Positions 1 to 5,489 of a stretch of DNA of 5,489 nucleotides are shown one piece after another. The stretch comes from JBOHRE01 sp050732635 (GTDB lineage: Bacteria; Gemmatimonadota; Gemmatimonadetes; Longimicrobiales; RSA9), in the NCBI GenBank assembly GCA_050732635.1, contig JBOHRE010000150.1, positions 1 to 5,489 on the forward strand. Reading direction: 5' to 3'. The notes below the pieces were generated by a model. The model ran no database searches, was not told the DNA's origin, and was given only the letters and a program-made list of their open reading frames with translations. Each line of letters opens with the position of its first letter. Position 1 is the first letter of the stretch. The position numbers were made by a program, and so were the translations under genes.

Positions 1-21
1 GCCCCAGCCCCAGCCCCAGCC
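1..21. repeat. GCCCCA hexamer tandem repeat (3 copies)
   Basis: Three perfect GCCCCA units (1-6, 7-12, 13-18) are followed by a partial GCC. On the minus strand they lie immediately downstream of the stop codon of the DUF5916 gene and read as runs of four G separated by CT, so the transcript tail could fold into a G-rich structure. The array touches the window edge and may be longer. No T-tract follows within the window, so I do not call it a terminator. Confidence 0.7.
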
Positions 22-2730
22 TCACAGTCCCAACCAGTAGCTGGCCTTGATCAGCAGAACGTTCGAGCCGGGCACGTCGTAATCGCTGTCGAAGGCGAAG
101 AGGCGGCCGAAGTCGCGGCGCAGGTCGACGGATCCGTCGTCGCGGTCGAAGCCCGTGCGGCCCTGGCTCCACACCAGGAACAGGGCCGAGCCGGGGCGAT
201 ACTCCCAGCGCAGAACGGCGGTCGAGCGGAGCTGCTTGAAGTTGAAGTCCGGATTGCCGAACGACGCATCGATGCTGCCGTCACGATCGAGGTCGAGGCG
301 GTAGACGTCGGCAGCGTCATCGTACGCGACCTCATCCGACTCGAGTGTTCGGAAGCGGGCGCCGTAGTCACTCGCGCGCGGATCGGCGACCTCGCGGAAT
401 GCGCTGTACTCGCCGGCGCTGACGAACGGCGAGGCGTAGAGCTGGAAGGAGAGGTCGGGCGATACCGTGTAGCCCAGGCGCAGCGTCGTCGCGACCGTAG
501 CCTGGTCGATCCGCCCGAAGATGTAGTGGTCGGCGCCCGCGAACGGCTGGCGCGAGATGTACTGCGCGTCGTTGGTGTTCCACGAGACGGACGGACTCAG
601 CGACAGATCCATCCGCTCGGATGCACGCCAGTTGACGTAGGGGCCGAGCCGCAGGCTCTCGCTCGGGTTCTCGAGATTCTGCGAGACATTCACGCCGATG
701 CCGTAACGAACCGACTCGCGGTTGTCGCTGTTCAGGCCGCCCCACAGCGACATGCTCGGAGAGCGACGTAGTGCTGGGCCGCCGCGCAACGCATCCGTAG
801 AATACGAGTCGAGGTTGTCGAGGCCGATGCCGCCGTAGCCGTTCCAGTAGTTCTTCAGTGTGAAGGAGCCGTTCGTGTTGCCGCCCAGCGTGACCCGCTC
901 GCCGCCGAACGAGTACCCGTGCCAAGCGTTCCAGTTCACGTTCCAGCGCTGCAAGTGGCCACCGGCGCGGCGCTGGTCGTAGCCGAGCCAGCCGACGTGC
1001 AGCGCCACGTCGGTCTGGGTCTGGAAGCCCATGTCATTGACCTCGAAACCGGGCGAGATCGCCTGCACGGCGGTGATCCACTTCCAGTTGCCGCCCGCTT
1101 GCTTGCCGACCTCCAGGCTGCCGGCCGCGCCGGAGAGCGAAGTCCGCGTCGTGTCAGAGTCGACGTGGTCGGCGTCCGGCCGCTGGAAGTAGCGGCCGGG
1201 CGCGCGCTGCACGCGCGTGAGCGCTGCGGTGCTGCCGTTGACGGCGCTGCCGAGCAGGAAGGTGCGCAGGTAGTAGTCGCCCCCGGCGAAGCGATGTCGC
1301 ACGTCCAGGCCGCCCGCATACGCGCTCGTGGTGAGGAAGTCGAGATTGTCGTGCTCGATCTCGCGGTGCATGGCGGTGACGATGCCGCCGATCGCCGATT
1401 CGCCCTGCCGGAAGTCCTTGATCACGCGCGCGACCGCATAGTTGGTCAACGGCTCGACCGGAATCTCACCCTGTGTGCCGCCCTGAAGAATGTACGGCGC
1501 GCGCTCACGCGTGGTCAGCGCGTCCAGCACGCCGATCGACCAGCCGCCGCTCGTTTTGCCCGAAAGCTTGGCAGCGCTGAGGATCGTCGTGGCACTGGGC
1601 CGGTCGACATACTCGGCGTCGCCGGGCACGGCTCCCTGTGGCGCGCGGCCGATGCGACGCGAGTAGAAGAGTGACTCGTTGCCGCCATCGCCGAGGCCCA
1701 GGCCGAAATTGAAGATGTCGGCACCCTCCAGGAAGAACGGGCGCTTTTCCGGGAAGAAGCTCTCGTAGGCGGTCAGATTGACGACGGATGGGTCAGCCTC
1801 GACCTGCCCGAAGTCCGGGTTGATGGTTGCGGTCAGGGTGAGGTCCGAGGTGATGCCGACCTTGAGATCGGCGCCGGCAGAAGCGGAAAGCGCGGTCTCA
1901 TCGTGGAACGGATCGGCGGCGTCGCCCGGCTCGCGCGCGAGCCGGGAGAGGGCATACGGCTGCAGCTCGATGCGTCGTGGCGTGCCGAGATCTTCGAGCC
2001 CGTGCAGGTCGCCGAAGATCGAGACCAGCTTGGGCTCGGACGGATTCACGGCTGTCCAGAACGATTCCTCGCCGTAGCGCGCGATGCCGCGGCGGAAGTT
2101 GACACCCCAGGTCGTCGGCCCGGGCGCTGCGTTGTAGCGGAGCTGCGAGAACGGGATGCGCAGCTCCGCGACCCAGCCTTGACCGTCGATCGTTGCGGCC
2201 GCCTCCCACACCGCTTCCCAGCCAACGTCGTCATTCGTGTCGTTGTAGAGGAAGAGGTCTTGCTTCATGCCCGCCGCATTCACGCCGAAGGCGAAGGCAG
2301 TGCGGTGGTCGTGGTAGCTGTCGAAGGCGACGTGGAACCAATCGGAGTACACCATGTCATCGCGTCGACCTAGGCGCGCGACAACGGAATCGGGCGCGGT
2401 GTCGTAGAGCCGGGCGGCGACGTAGATCGCCTGATCATCGTACAGCATCCGGACCTCGGTGCGCTGGTGCGATGGCTCGCCCATCTCGGGCGACACCTGG
2501 ATGAATCCGTCCGTCGGCTGGGCGGTCTGCCAGGCCGCCTCGTCGATGCGACCATCGATCGTGATCGGCTGGGTCGCGTCGAGGCGGACGGCGCTCATCG
2601 TCCGGATCGCGGAATCGCCACCGGTCGACGCATCCTGTGTGCGCTGAGCGACCTCCTGCGCCTGGGCCGCCGGCGCGCCCAGGAGCAGGCATAGCGCGAT
2701 CGTAGTCCCTACGGTCGCATGTTTCGACAT
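22..2730 (-). CDS. Exported CBM9-like / DUF5916 protein, predicted outer-membrane beta-barrel
   Basis: The protein has 902 residues. The ATG at 2730 is chosen because it begins a clear signal peptide: MSKH, a hydrophobic core TIALCLLLGAP, and an AQA|QE cleavage site after residue 24. An AGG lies 5 nt upstream. The frame is open to 2919, but that 63-residue extension would bury the signal peptide and cross into the neighbouring gene. Residues about 55-225 look like the CBM9-like domain that precedes DUF5916: 'ITIDGRIDEAAWQ', 'IYVAARLYD', a 'WFHVAFDSYHD' strand and 'GWVAELRIPFSQLRY'. From about 245 the DUF5916 region begins, with its hallmark segment at 302-340 (INPDFGQVEADPSVVNLT, then FFPEKRPFFLEGADIF). 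The C-terminal half alternates polar and hydrophobic residues with many aromatics, as in beta-barrel strands, and ends in ASYWLGL. Residues 813-821 form a DxDxDGxxD calcium-loop-like motif. The family is common in Bacteroidota and Gemmatimonadota and its biochemical role is not established; glycan binding or outer-membrane transport are only guesses. The gene is monocistronic here and divergent from the dapF-like gene. The family assignment is firm; the function is unknown. Confidence 0.9.
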   Translation of the reverse strand: MSKHATVGTTIALCLLLGAPAAQAQEVAQRTQDASTGGDSAIRTMSAVRLDATQPITIDGRIDEAAWQTAQPTDGFIQVSPEMGEPSHQRTEVRMLYDDQAIYVAARLYDTAPDSVVARLGRRDDMVYSDWFHVAFDSYHDHRTAFAFGVNAAGMKQDLFLYNDTNDDVGWEAVWEAAATIDGQGWVAELRIPFSQLRYNAAPGPTTWGVNFRRGIARYGEESFWTAVNPSEPKLVSIFGDLHGLEDLGTPRRIELQPYALSRLAREPGDAADPFHDETALSASAGADLKVGITSDLTLTATINPDFGQVEADPSVVNLTAYESFFPEKRPFFLEGADIFNFGLGLGDGGNESLFYSRRIGRAPQGAVPGDAEYVDRPSATTILSAAKLSGKTSGGWSIGVLDALTTRERAPYILQGGTQGEIPVEPLTNYAVARVIKDFRQGESAIGGIVTAMHREIEHDNLDFLTTSAYAGGLDVRHRFAGGDYYLRTFLLGSAVNGSTAALTRVQRAPGRYFQRPDADHVDSDTTRTSLSGAAGSLEVGKQAGGNWKWITAVQAISPGFEVNDMGFQTQTDVALHVGWLGYDQRRAGGHLQRWNVNWNAWHGYSFGGERVTLGGNTNGSFTLKNYWNGYGGIGLDNLDSYSTDALRGGPALRRSPSMSLWGGLNSDNRESVRYGIGVNVSQNLENPSESLRLGPYVNWRASERMDLSLSPSVSWNTNDAQYISRQPFAGADHYIFGRIDQATVATTLRLGYTVSPDLSFQLYASPFVSAGEYSAFREVADPRASDYGARFRTLESDEVAYDDAADVYRLDLDRDGSIDASFGNPDFNFKQLRSTAVLRWEYRPGSALFLVWSQGRTGFDRDDGSVDLRRDFGRLFAFDSDYDVPGSNVLLIKASYWLGL

Positions 2731-2735
2731 AGCTA

Positions 2736-2738
2736 CCT
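2736..2738 (-). promoter_or_regulatory. Ribosome binding site deciding the DUF5916 gene start
   Basis: On the minus strand the sequence reads CCAGGTAGCT then ATG. The AGG core sits 5 nt before the ATG at 2730. It is short, but together with the signal peptide it supports this start over the upstream in-frame candidate at 2919. Confidence 0.5.
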
Positions 2739-2822
2739 GGCTTCGGTTGACGGGGATATCCGTGCAGCCCCACTTCTCGAGGATCGGCAGTCGCGGCGGC
2801 GCGGCTGCCGGCTCTTTACGAT

Positions 2823-2837
2823 CCGCCCGTCGGGCGG
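2823..2837. promoter_or_regulatory. Perfect 6-bp hairpin in the divergent intergenic region
   Basis: CCGCCC, loop GTC, GGGCGG forms a perfect 6-bp stem with a 3-nt loop. Flanking G-T and A-T pairs could extend it slightly. It lies 32 nt before the dapF-like GTG start. It could be a dyad operator, a 5' leader hairpin, or chance in GC-rich DNA. The following GGTTTC is too poor in T for a confident intrinsic terminator. Confidence 0.35.
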
Positions 2838-2857
2838 GTTTCACAACCGAGACCTCC

Positions 2858-2861
2858 GGAG
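2858..2861 (+). promoter_or_regulatory. Ribosome binding site (GGAG) for the dapF-like gene
   Basis: GGAG at 2858-2861 is 8 nt before the GTG at 2870, which is good Shine-Dalgarno spacing. A second in-frame GTG at 2888 would give an N-terminus closer to the usual DapF start (MPIAKGQALGNDY) but would be 26 nt from this site, so 2870 is preferred. Confidence 0.6.
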
Positions 2862-2869
2862 CAGCCACC

Positions 2870-3742
2870 GTGCGCGACCCCTCGGGCGTGCCGATCGCCA
2901 AGGGCCAGGCCCTCGGCAATGACTATCTGGTCGCCGACGCCGCGGAGCTGCCCGCCCCGCCCGCGCGCGACCAGGTGCGCAGCATCTGTGACCGCCACCG
3001 CGGCATCGGCGCCGACGGCATCCTGATCGGCGACGTCGCCCGGCGACCGTTCCGCCTGACCATCTACAACCCCGACGGCAGCGAGGCGGAGAAGAGTGGC
3101 AACGGCCTGCGCATCTTCGGCGCCTGGCTACACCGTCGCGGCCTCGTCAGGTCCGAGCTGTTCCGGGTCCGGCTCACGACGGATGAAGTCGAGATACGCG
3201 TGCACGGCGAGCTGGACGGCGGCGCGCTGGATATCGCGGTCGCGATGGGAGTGGCCGTTTTGGGGGCGGGGGCGGGCGCGGGGGCGGGGGAACGGCCGAC
3301 GGCGACCCCGCTGGATCTAGGCGATGGACGATCCGCCGAGGTCTATCCGGTGTCTCTGGGCAACCCGCACTGCGTGGTGCTGGTCCCCGAGCTCGACCGC
3401 GCAGACTTCCGCGCGCGCGCGCCGCGGCTCTGTACGCACCCGTTTTTCCCGGCGGGCACCAATGTGCAGTTCGCGCGCGTGCTGGATGCGGACACCATCG
3501 AGGCCTGGATCTGGGAGCGCGGTGTGGGTGAGACGCTGGCCTCCGGCTCGAGCTCGTGCGCGATCGCGGCCGTGACTCGCGCGCTCGGCCTGACCGGCGC
3601 CGCCGTGACCGTTCGCATGCCGGGCGGCAGTGTCAGCGTGCGCTTCGATGAGACCGGCATGGCGCACCTGCGCGGTCCGGCGCAGATCGTCTTCACCGGC
3701 GCGGTGCCGCGCGCGGTGTGGGAGGCCTGGGGCGGAGCATGA
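2870..3742 (+). CDS. dapF: Diaminopimelate epimerase-like protein (DapF fold) with both catalytic Cys replaced by Ser
   Basis: The product has 290 residues, near the usual DapF length of about 275. Canonical DapF interconverts LL- and meso-diaminopimelate in the cytoplasm, for lysine and peptidoglycan synthesis, using a cysteine pair as acid and base. The family is clear from two homologous halves: LGNDY (14-19), GIGADGILI (46-53), YNPDGSEAEKSGNG (66-79), SLGNPHCV (162-169), TNVQF (197-201) and WERGVGETLASGS (215-227). Substrate-contact residues aligned by eye to bacterial DapF are kept: N17, N67, N165, N198, E216 and R217. The two catalytic cysteines, in the usual CGNG and ACGSG motifs, are here S76 (AGT at 3095) and S225 (TCC at 3542). 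A Cys remains at 230. Residues 132-140 form a Gly/Ala run from a G-rich tract. The GTG start at 2870 follows GGAG with 8-nt spacing; GTG 2888 is the alternative. The gene stands alone, with no lysine-pathway neighbour. Fold membership is nearly certain. Epimerase activity is doubtful: it could be a Ser-using subfamily, a racemase of another amino acid, or inactive. Confidence 0.88.
   Translation: MRDPSGVPIAKGQALGNDYLVADAAELPAPPARDQVRSICDRHRGIGADGILIGDVARRPFRLTIYNPDGSEAEKSGNGLRIFGAWLHRRGLVRSELFRVRLTTDEVEIRVHGELDGGALDIAVAMGVAVLGAGAGAGAGERPTATPLDLGDGRSAEVYPVSLGNPHCVVLVPELDRADFRARAPRLCTHPFFPAGTNVQFARVLDADTIEAWIWERGVGETLASGSSSCAIAAVTRALGLTGAAVTVRMPGGSVSVRFDETGMAHLRGPAQIVFTGAVPRAVWEAWGGA
3262..3290 (+). 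repeat. G-rich, G-quadruplex-prone tract inside the dapF-like gene
   Basis: Five runs of three to five G (3262-3266, 3268-3272, 3274-3276, 3280-3284, 3286-3290) are separated by 1-3 nt. This satisfies the usual G-quadruplex pattern on the coding strand. It is an imperfect hexamer array (GGGGGC-like) that keeps the frame and encodes alternating Gly and Ala at residues 132-140, in a stretch between the two DapF half-domains. It looks like a slippage-expanded linker. Confidence 0.7.
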
Positions 3743-3746
3743 CCCT

Positions 3747-3857
3747 ACCGCCGAGAACGCCGAGCACGCCGAGAAAAACAACAAAAAAAGATGGTACTGG
3801 GCCGGCATGCCTCAGGTCGGCCGGCGATCCCTCCGCGTTCTCTGCGTTCTCCGCGGT
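3747..3857. repeat. Imperfect inverted repeat of 9-bp units (NACGCNGAG type) in the convergent intergenic region
   Basis: The left arm, 3747-3773, is three 9-bp units: ACCGCCGAG, AACGCCGAG, CACGCCGAG. The right arm, 3831-3857, is the reverse complement of ACCGCGGAG, AACGCAGAG, AACGCGGAG. The arms match at 23 of 27 positions. Between them lie a strikingly A-rich tract (3774-3789, 14 A of 16) and an inner hairpin. When read through, the arms give peptides of the TAENAEHAEK and SAFSAFSAV kind, which often appear as false C-terminal extensions in environmental genomes. I read it as a dispersed, non-coding intergenic repeat. It lies between the convergent dapF-like and lptG stops, where a paired RNA could stop or protect both transcripts. 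No U-tract is present for a classical terminator. Confidence 0.75.
3801..3825. repeat. Inner hairpin GCCGGC-N13-GCCGGC
   Basis: Two copies of the self-complementary hexamer GCCGGC (3801-3806 and 3820-3825) are separated by 13 nt and can pair as a 6-bp stem inside the larger inverted repeat. It may form the apical part of one long stem-loop. A short palindromic hexamer is weak evidence on its own in GC-rich DNA. Confidence 0.35.
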
Positions 3858-3880
3858 GACGAGGAGCGGCGCGCCTCGTG

Positions 3881-3900
3881 GCCGGCGGCGGCCGGCGGCG
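3881..3900. repeat. Tandem duplicated 10-mer GCCGGCGGCG
   Basis: Two perfect adjacent copies of GCCGGCGGCG are followed by a GGCGCC palindrome, directly downstream of the lptG stop on the minus strand. Low-complexity GC sequence formed by slippage is the simplest explanation; I see no functional signal. Confidence 0.6.
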
Positions 3901-3908
3901 GGCGCCCT

Positions 3909-4988
3909 CTAGGTCCTGACGCGCACGACCAGCACGCCGGCGGCGACCGCGAAGACCGCGTTCGGCAGCCAGGCCGCGGTCCAGGGCGGCAGCCCGCCCG
4001 TGGCCCCGGCGGCGCCAGCGATCTTGAACAGCATGAGGTAGACGATCGTGATCGCGAGCGAGATGCCGACACCGTAGGCGGCGCCGCCGCGCTGCGAGGA
4101 TGTCGCCAGCGGCGCGGCGAACAGGATGATGACCAGGGTGGCGAGCGGCAGCGCGATCTTCTGCGCGCGCTCGACCTTCAGGTCGAGCGGGTCGCCGCCG
4201 GAGCGCTCGATGATCTCGATGAATTCACCCAGCTCGTTGTAGCCCATGTCCTCCGGCTCACGCGGAATGGCGAGCAGCTGCTCGGGAGTCTCGCGGAAGC
4301 CGAGCGGCCGGAGCTGGTCGAACCTCATGGTCCGCTCGGCGCCGGGCCCGTAAAACAGGCGCATGTAGCCGTTGACGAAGAGCCAGGCGCGTTCGTCCGG
4401 CCGGTAGATCGCTTGCTGTGCGACGATCTGCATGCCGGGCACGTCGGGCTCGTTGCCTTCGCGCTCGACGGCGATGCCGGTGATGCGCGCGCTGGCGAGC
4501 GTGAGCCGTCGGATGGCGTAGGTCTGGCCATCGCGCGCACTGTAGACAAAGTCCTGGCGCCCGGCGGAGACGGGCTCGGTGTCACCGATCGCCTCGCGGC
4601 GCAGACGGTTGCCGATGGGCACCAGCTCGGCCAGGGCGAGGCCCGCGAGGGTCAGCAGGACGCCGAGCAGCGGCAGCGTCGCGAAGAGGCGGTGGAAGCT
4701 GACGCCGCTCGCCTTGGCGGCCGCGATCTCCGAGTGCCGCGTCATCGCATTGACCGTGAAGACGGTGGCGATCAGCGCGGCGATCGGCAGCCCGTACAGC
4801 ACGAACAGCGGCAGCTGATAGAAGTAGTTGAGCCAGATCTCGCGGCCGGTCAGCCCCTGCCGCTGGAAGCTGTCCAGGTTGTCGGTGATATCGCCCAGGA
4901 TGAACAGGAACGGAACCGCCAGCGACGCGACCACGAAGATGCGTGCGAATTCGGCGATCACGTAGCGGTCGAGGATGCGTGCGATCAC
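3909..4988 (-). CDS. lptG: LptF/LptG-family permease, LptG-like (LPS export ABC transporter)
   Basis: This 359-residue inner-membrane protein is the usual length for LptG/YjgQ. With LptF and the ATPase LptB it extracts lipopolysaccharide from the inner membrane and feeds it to the periplasmic Lpt bridge. Three membrane segments are visible at the N-terminus (about 15-35, 52-78 and 101-125), then a periplasmic region of about 140 residues (about 127-270, the beta-jellyroll domain of the family), then three more (about 276-295, 302-328 and 337-355). Family motifs are EIAAAKASGVSF (87-98) after the second segment, APLATSSQRGG (291-302) at the end of the fourth, and W-LPNAVF (340-346) in the last. 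The GTG start at 4988 is chosen because the Shine-Dalgarno GGAGG lies 7 nt upstream, the protein then begins IARILDRYVIAEF as family members do, and the start overlaps the stop of the preceding lptF gene. The frame is open upstream to 5162, but that part overlaps lptF and is Arg/Ala-rich. LptG rather than LptF is assigned from gene order. The family is firm; F versus G is likely. Confidence 0.92.
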   Translation of the reverse strand: MIARILDRYVIAEFARIFVVASLAVPFLFILGDITDNLDSFQRQGLTGREIWLNYFYQLPLFVLYGLPIAALIATVFTVNAMTRHSEIAAAKASGVSFHRLFATLPLLGVLLTLAGLALAELVPIGNRLRREAIGDTEPVSAGRQDFVYSARDGQTYAIRRLTLASARITGIAVEREGNEPDVPGMQIVAQQAIYRPDERAWLFVNGYMRLFYGPGAERTMRFDQLRPLGFRETPEQLLAIPREPEDMGYNELGEFIEIIERSGGDPLDLKVERAQKIALPLATLVIILFAAPLATSSQRGGAAYGVGISLAITIVYLMLFKIAGAAGATGGLPPWTAAWLPNAVFAVAAGVLVVRVRT

Positions 4989-5489
4989 GTGCTGGCCTCC
5001 GCGGGTCGGGCGCGACGCAGCACGCGAGTCGGCCGCGCGAGCAGGGTGCGCAGCGAATGCCAGAAGTCGTCCCAGCCGCCGCCGCGCGCATGCGCGCTCG
5101 CCTTCGTCAGCCATGGGATCGACAGCAGGCCGAGCACCAGGAAAACCGCGTTCGGCGCCCACATCGCCCAGAACGGTGAGATGCGGCCGGCATCACCGAA
5201 CTCCTCACCGCCGATCAGCCCCACGTAGTAGATCCCGAAGATCGCAAGGGAGACGGCGATCACCATGCCCACGCCGCCGCGCGGGAAGCGGATTGCCAGC
5301 GGCGCGCCGATCAGCACGAAGACGATGCAGGCCACCGGGATCGCCAGCTTCTTGTGATACTCGACGCGCCGCTGGTTGATGCGCTGCTGGATCGCCTGCG
5401 CCTCTTCATCAATGCTGCGGAACCGGATCACGGCCTGGGTTTCGAGCGCGTCCGGTGCGCCGCGCGCCGCGTCACCGAGGCCGCTGGGC
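4985..5489 (-). CDS. lptF: LptF/LptG-family permease, LptF-like, C-terminal part (start lies beyond the window)
   Basis: The frame is open to the window edge, giving 167 C-terminal residues; the N-terminal membrane segments and most of the periplasmic domain lie outside. Visible are the end of the periplasmic domain with a charged linker (IQQRINQRRVEYHKK, fragment residues 33-47), a membrane segment at about 48-66 ending in the family motif GAPLAIRFPRGG, a second at about 73-92, a third at about 105-127 with W-APNAVF, and a cytoplasmic, Arg-rich tail of about 38 residues. The layout parallels the C-terminal half of the next gene, as expected of the paralogous LptF and LptG, which form a heterodimer. 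The TGA stop (4987-4985) overlaps the GTG of lptG (4988-4986) by two bases, so the two are one operon with likely translational coupling. A GTG at 5431 within the frame is internal, not the start. No sign of damage is visible. Confidence 0.88.
   Translation of the reverse strand, partial: PSGLGDAARGAPDALETQAVIRFRSIDEEAQAIQQRINQRRVEYHKKLAIPVACIVFVLIGAPLAIRFPRGGVGMVIAVSLAIFGIYYVGLIGGEEFGDAGRISPFWAMWAPNAVFLVLGLLSIPWLTKASAHARGGGWDDFWHSLRTLLARPTRVLRRARPAEAST
4996..5000 (-). promoter_or_regulatory. Shine-Dalgarno GGAGG for lptG, inside the lptF 3' end
   Basis: On the minus strand GGAGG is followed by 7 nt and then the GTG at 4988. This is the strongest ribosome binding site in the window. It decides the lptG start and lies within the last codons of lptF, consistent with coupled translation. 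Confidence 0.75.

Larger units (their letters stand above)
2731..2869. promoter_or_regulatory. Divergent intergenic region with presumed promoters
   Basis: This 139-bp gap separates the start of the minus-strand DUF5916 gene from the start of the plus-strand dapF-like gene, so promoters for both must lie here or overlap the gene starts. I see no convincing sigma-70 boxes. The best minus-strand candidate, TTGTGA near 2841-2846, has no good -10 partner at the right spacing. The region contains the hairpin at 2823-2837 and a short AT-richer stretch (CTCTTTACGAT) beside it. The regulatory role is inferred only from the gene layout. Confidence 0.5.

Noticed and set aside
919..1674. A 251-codon plus-strand open frame inside the DUF5916 gene
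   Set aside because: It is antisense to a well-supported gene and has no family motif or convincing composition. Long antisense frames are expected at this GC content.
2823..2842. Hairpin followed by GGTTTC as an intrinsic terminator
   Set aside because: The T-run is only three bases, and the hairpin lies upstream of the dapF-like gene with no plus-strand gene ending before it.
2731..2919. A 63-residue N-terminal extension of the DUF5916 protein (start at 2919)
   Set aside because: It would place the signal peptide 63 residues inside the protein and overlap the start of the dapF-like gene. Its Pro/Arg/Ala composition is what open frames look like in GC-rich non-coding DNA.
22..3742. DUF5916 gene and dapF-like gene as one functional system
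   Set aside because: They are divergent, encode an exported protein and a cytoplasmic-type enzyme, and share no visible pathway link. Adjacency alone is not enough.
3747..3857. The inverted repeat as a CRISPR array or insertion sequence
   Set aside because: The 9-bp units are too short and have no spacers, so this is not CRISPR. There is no transposase gene and no visible target duplication, so an IS call is not supported.
4989..5162. An N-terminal extension of LptG up to 5162
   Set aside because: It overlaps the lptF coding region and is Arg/Ala-rich. The GTG at 4988 has a strong Shine-Dalgarno and the expected family N-terminus.
3630..5228. A 532-codon plus-strand open frame
   Set aside because: It is antisense to lptG and lptF, runs through the intergenic repeat, and has an Asp/Arg/Gly/Gln-rich composition with no recognisable motif. 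The minus-strand frames have clear membrane segments and family motifs.

Overview
The window is very GC-rich, apart from one short A-rich tract. It reads as ordinary chromosomal sequence from a Gram-negative (two-membrane) bacterium. The mix is a large secreted CBM9-like/DUF5916 protein, a DapF-family protein, an LptF/LptG permease pair with GTG starts, and an intergenic repeat of the '(N)ACGCNGAG' type. This suggests Gemmatimonadota or a similar high-GC environmental phylum. That assignment is an inference from gene content; there is no marker gene here to prove it.

Layout. Positions 1-21 hold three GCCCCA hexamers just past the stop of the first gene. Positions 22-2730 (minus) encode a 902-residue exported protein with a signal peptide, an N-terminal CBM9-like domain and a C-terminal DUF5916 region, probably an outer-membrane beta-barrel. 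A 139-bp divergent intergenic region (2731-2869) contains a perfect 6-bp hairpin. Positions 2870-3742 (plus) encode a 290-residue DapF-fold protein. A convergent intergenic region (3743-3908) is filled by an imperfect inverted repeat built of 9-bp units, an inner hairpin, an A-rich tract and a duplicated 10-mer. Positions 3909-4988 (minus) encode a complete LptG-type permease. Its GTG start overlaps the stop of the LptF-type permease (4985 to the window edge, minus), of which only the C-terminal 167 residues are visible.

How the genes work together. LptF and LptG form the membrane part of the ABC exporter that extracts lipopolysaccharide from the inner membrane, with LptB as the ATPase (not in this window). 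The two are arranged for translational coupling. The DapF-like gene is convergent with them and divergent from the DUF5916 gene, so no operon links these three transcription units.

Most notable point. The DapF-like protein keeps every substrate-contact residue I can align by eye to known DapF, but both catalytic cysteines are serines (S76 and S225). It also carries a glycine/alanine tract encoded by a G-quadruplex-prone run. It may be a diverged subfamily with altered chemistry rather than a standard diaminopimelate epimerase. I found no clear evidence of a new multi-gene system, phage, IS transposase, CRISPR array, tRNA or rRNA.
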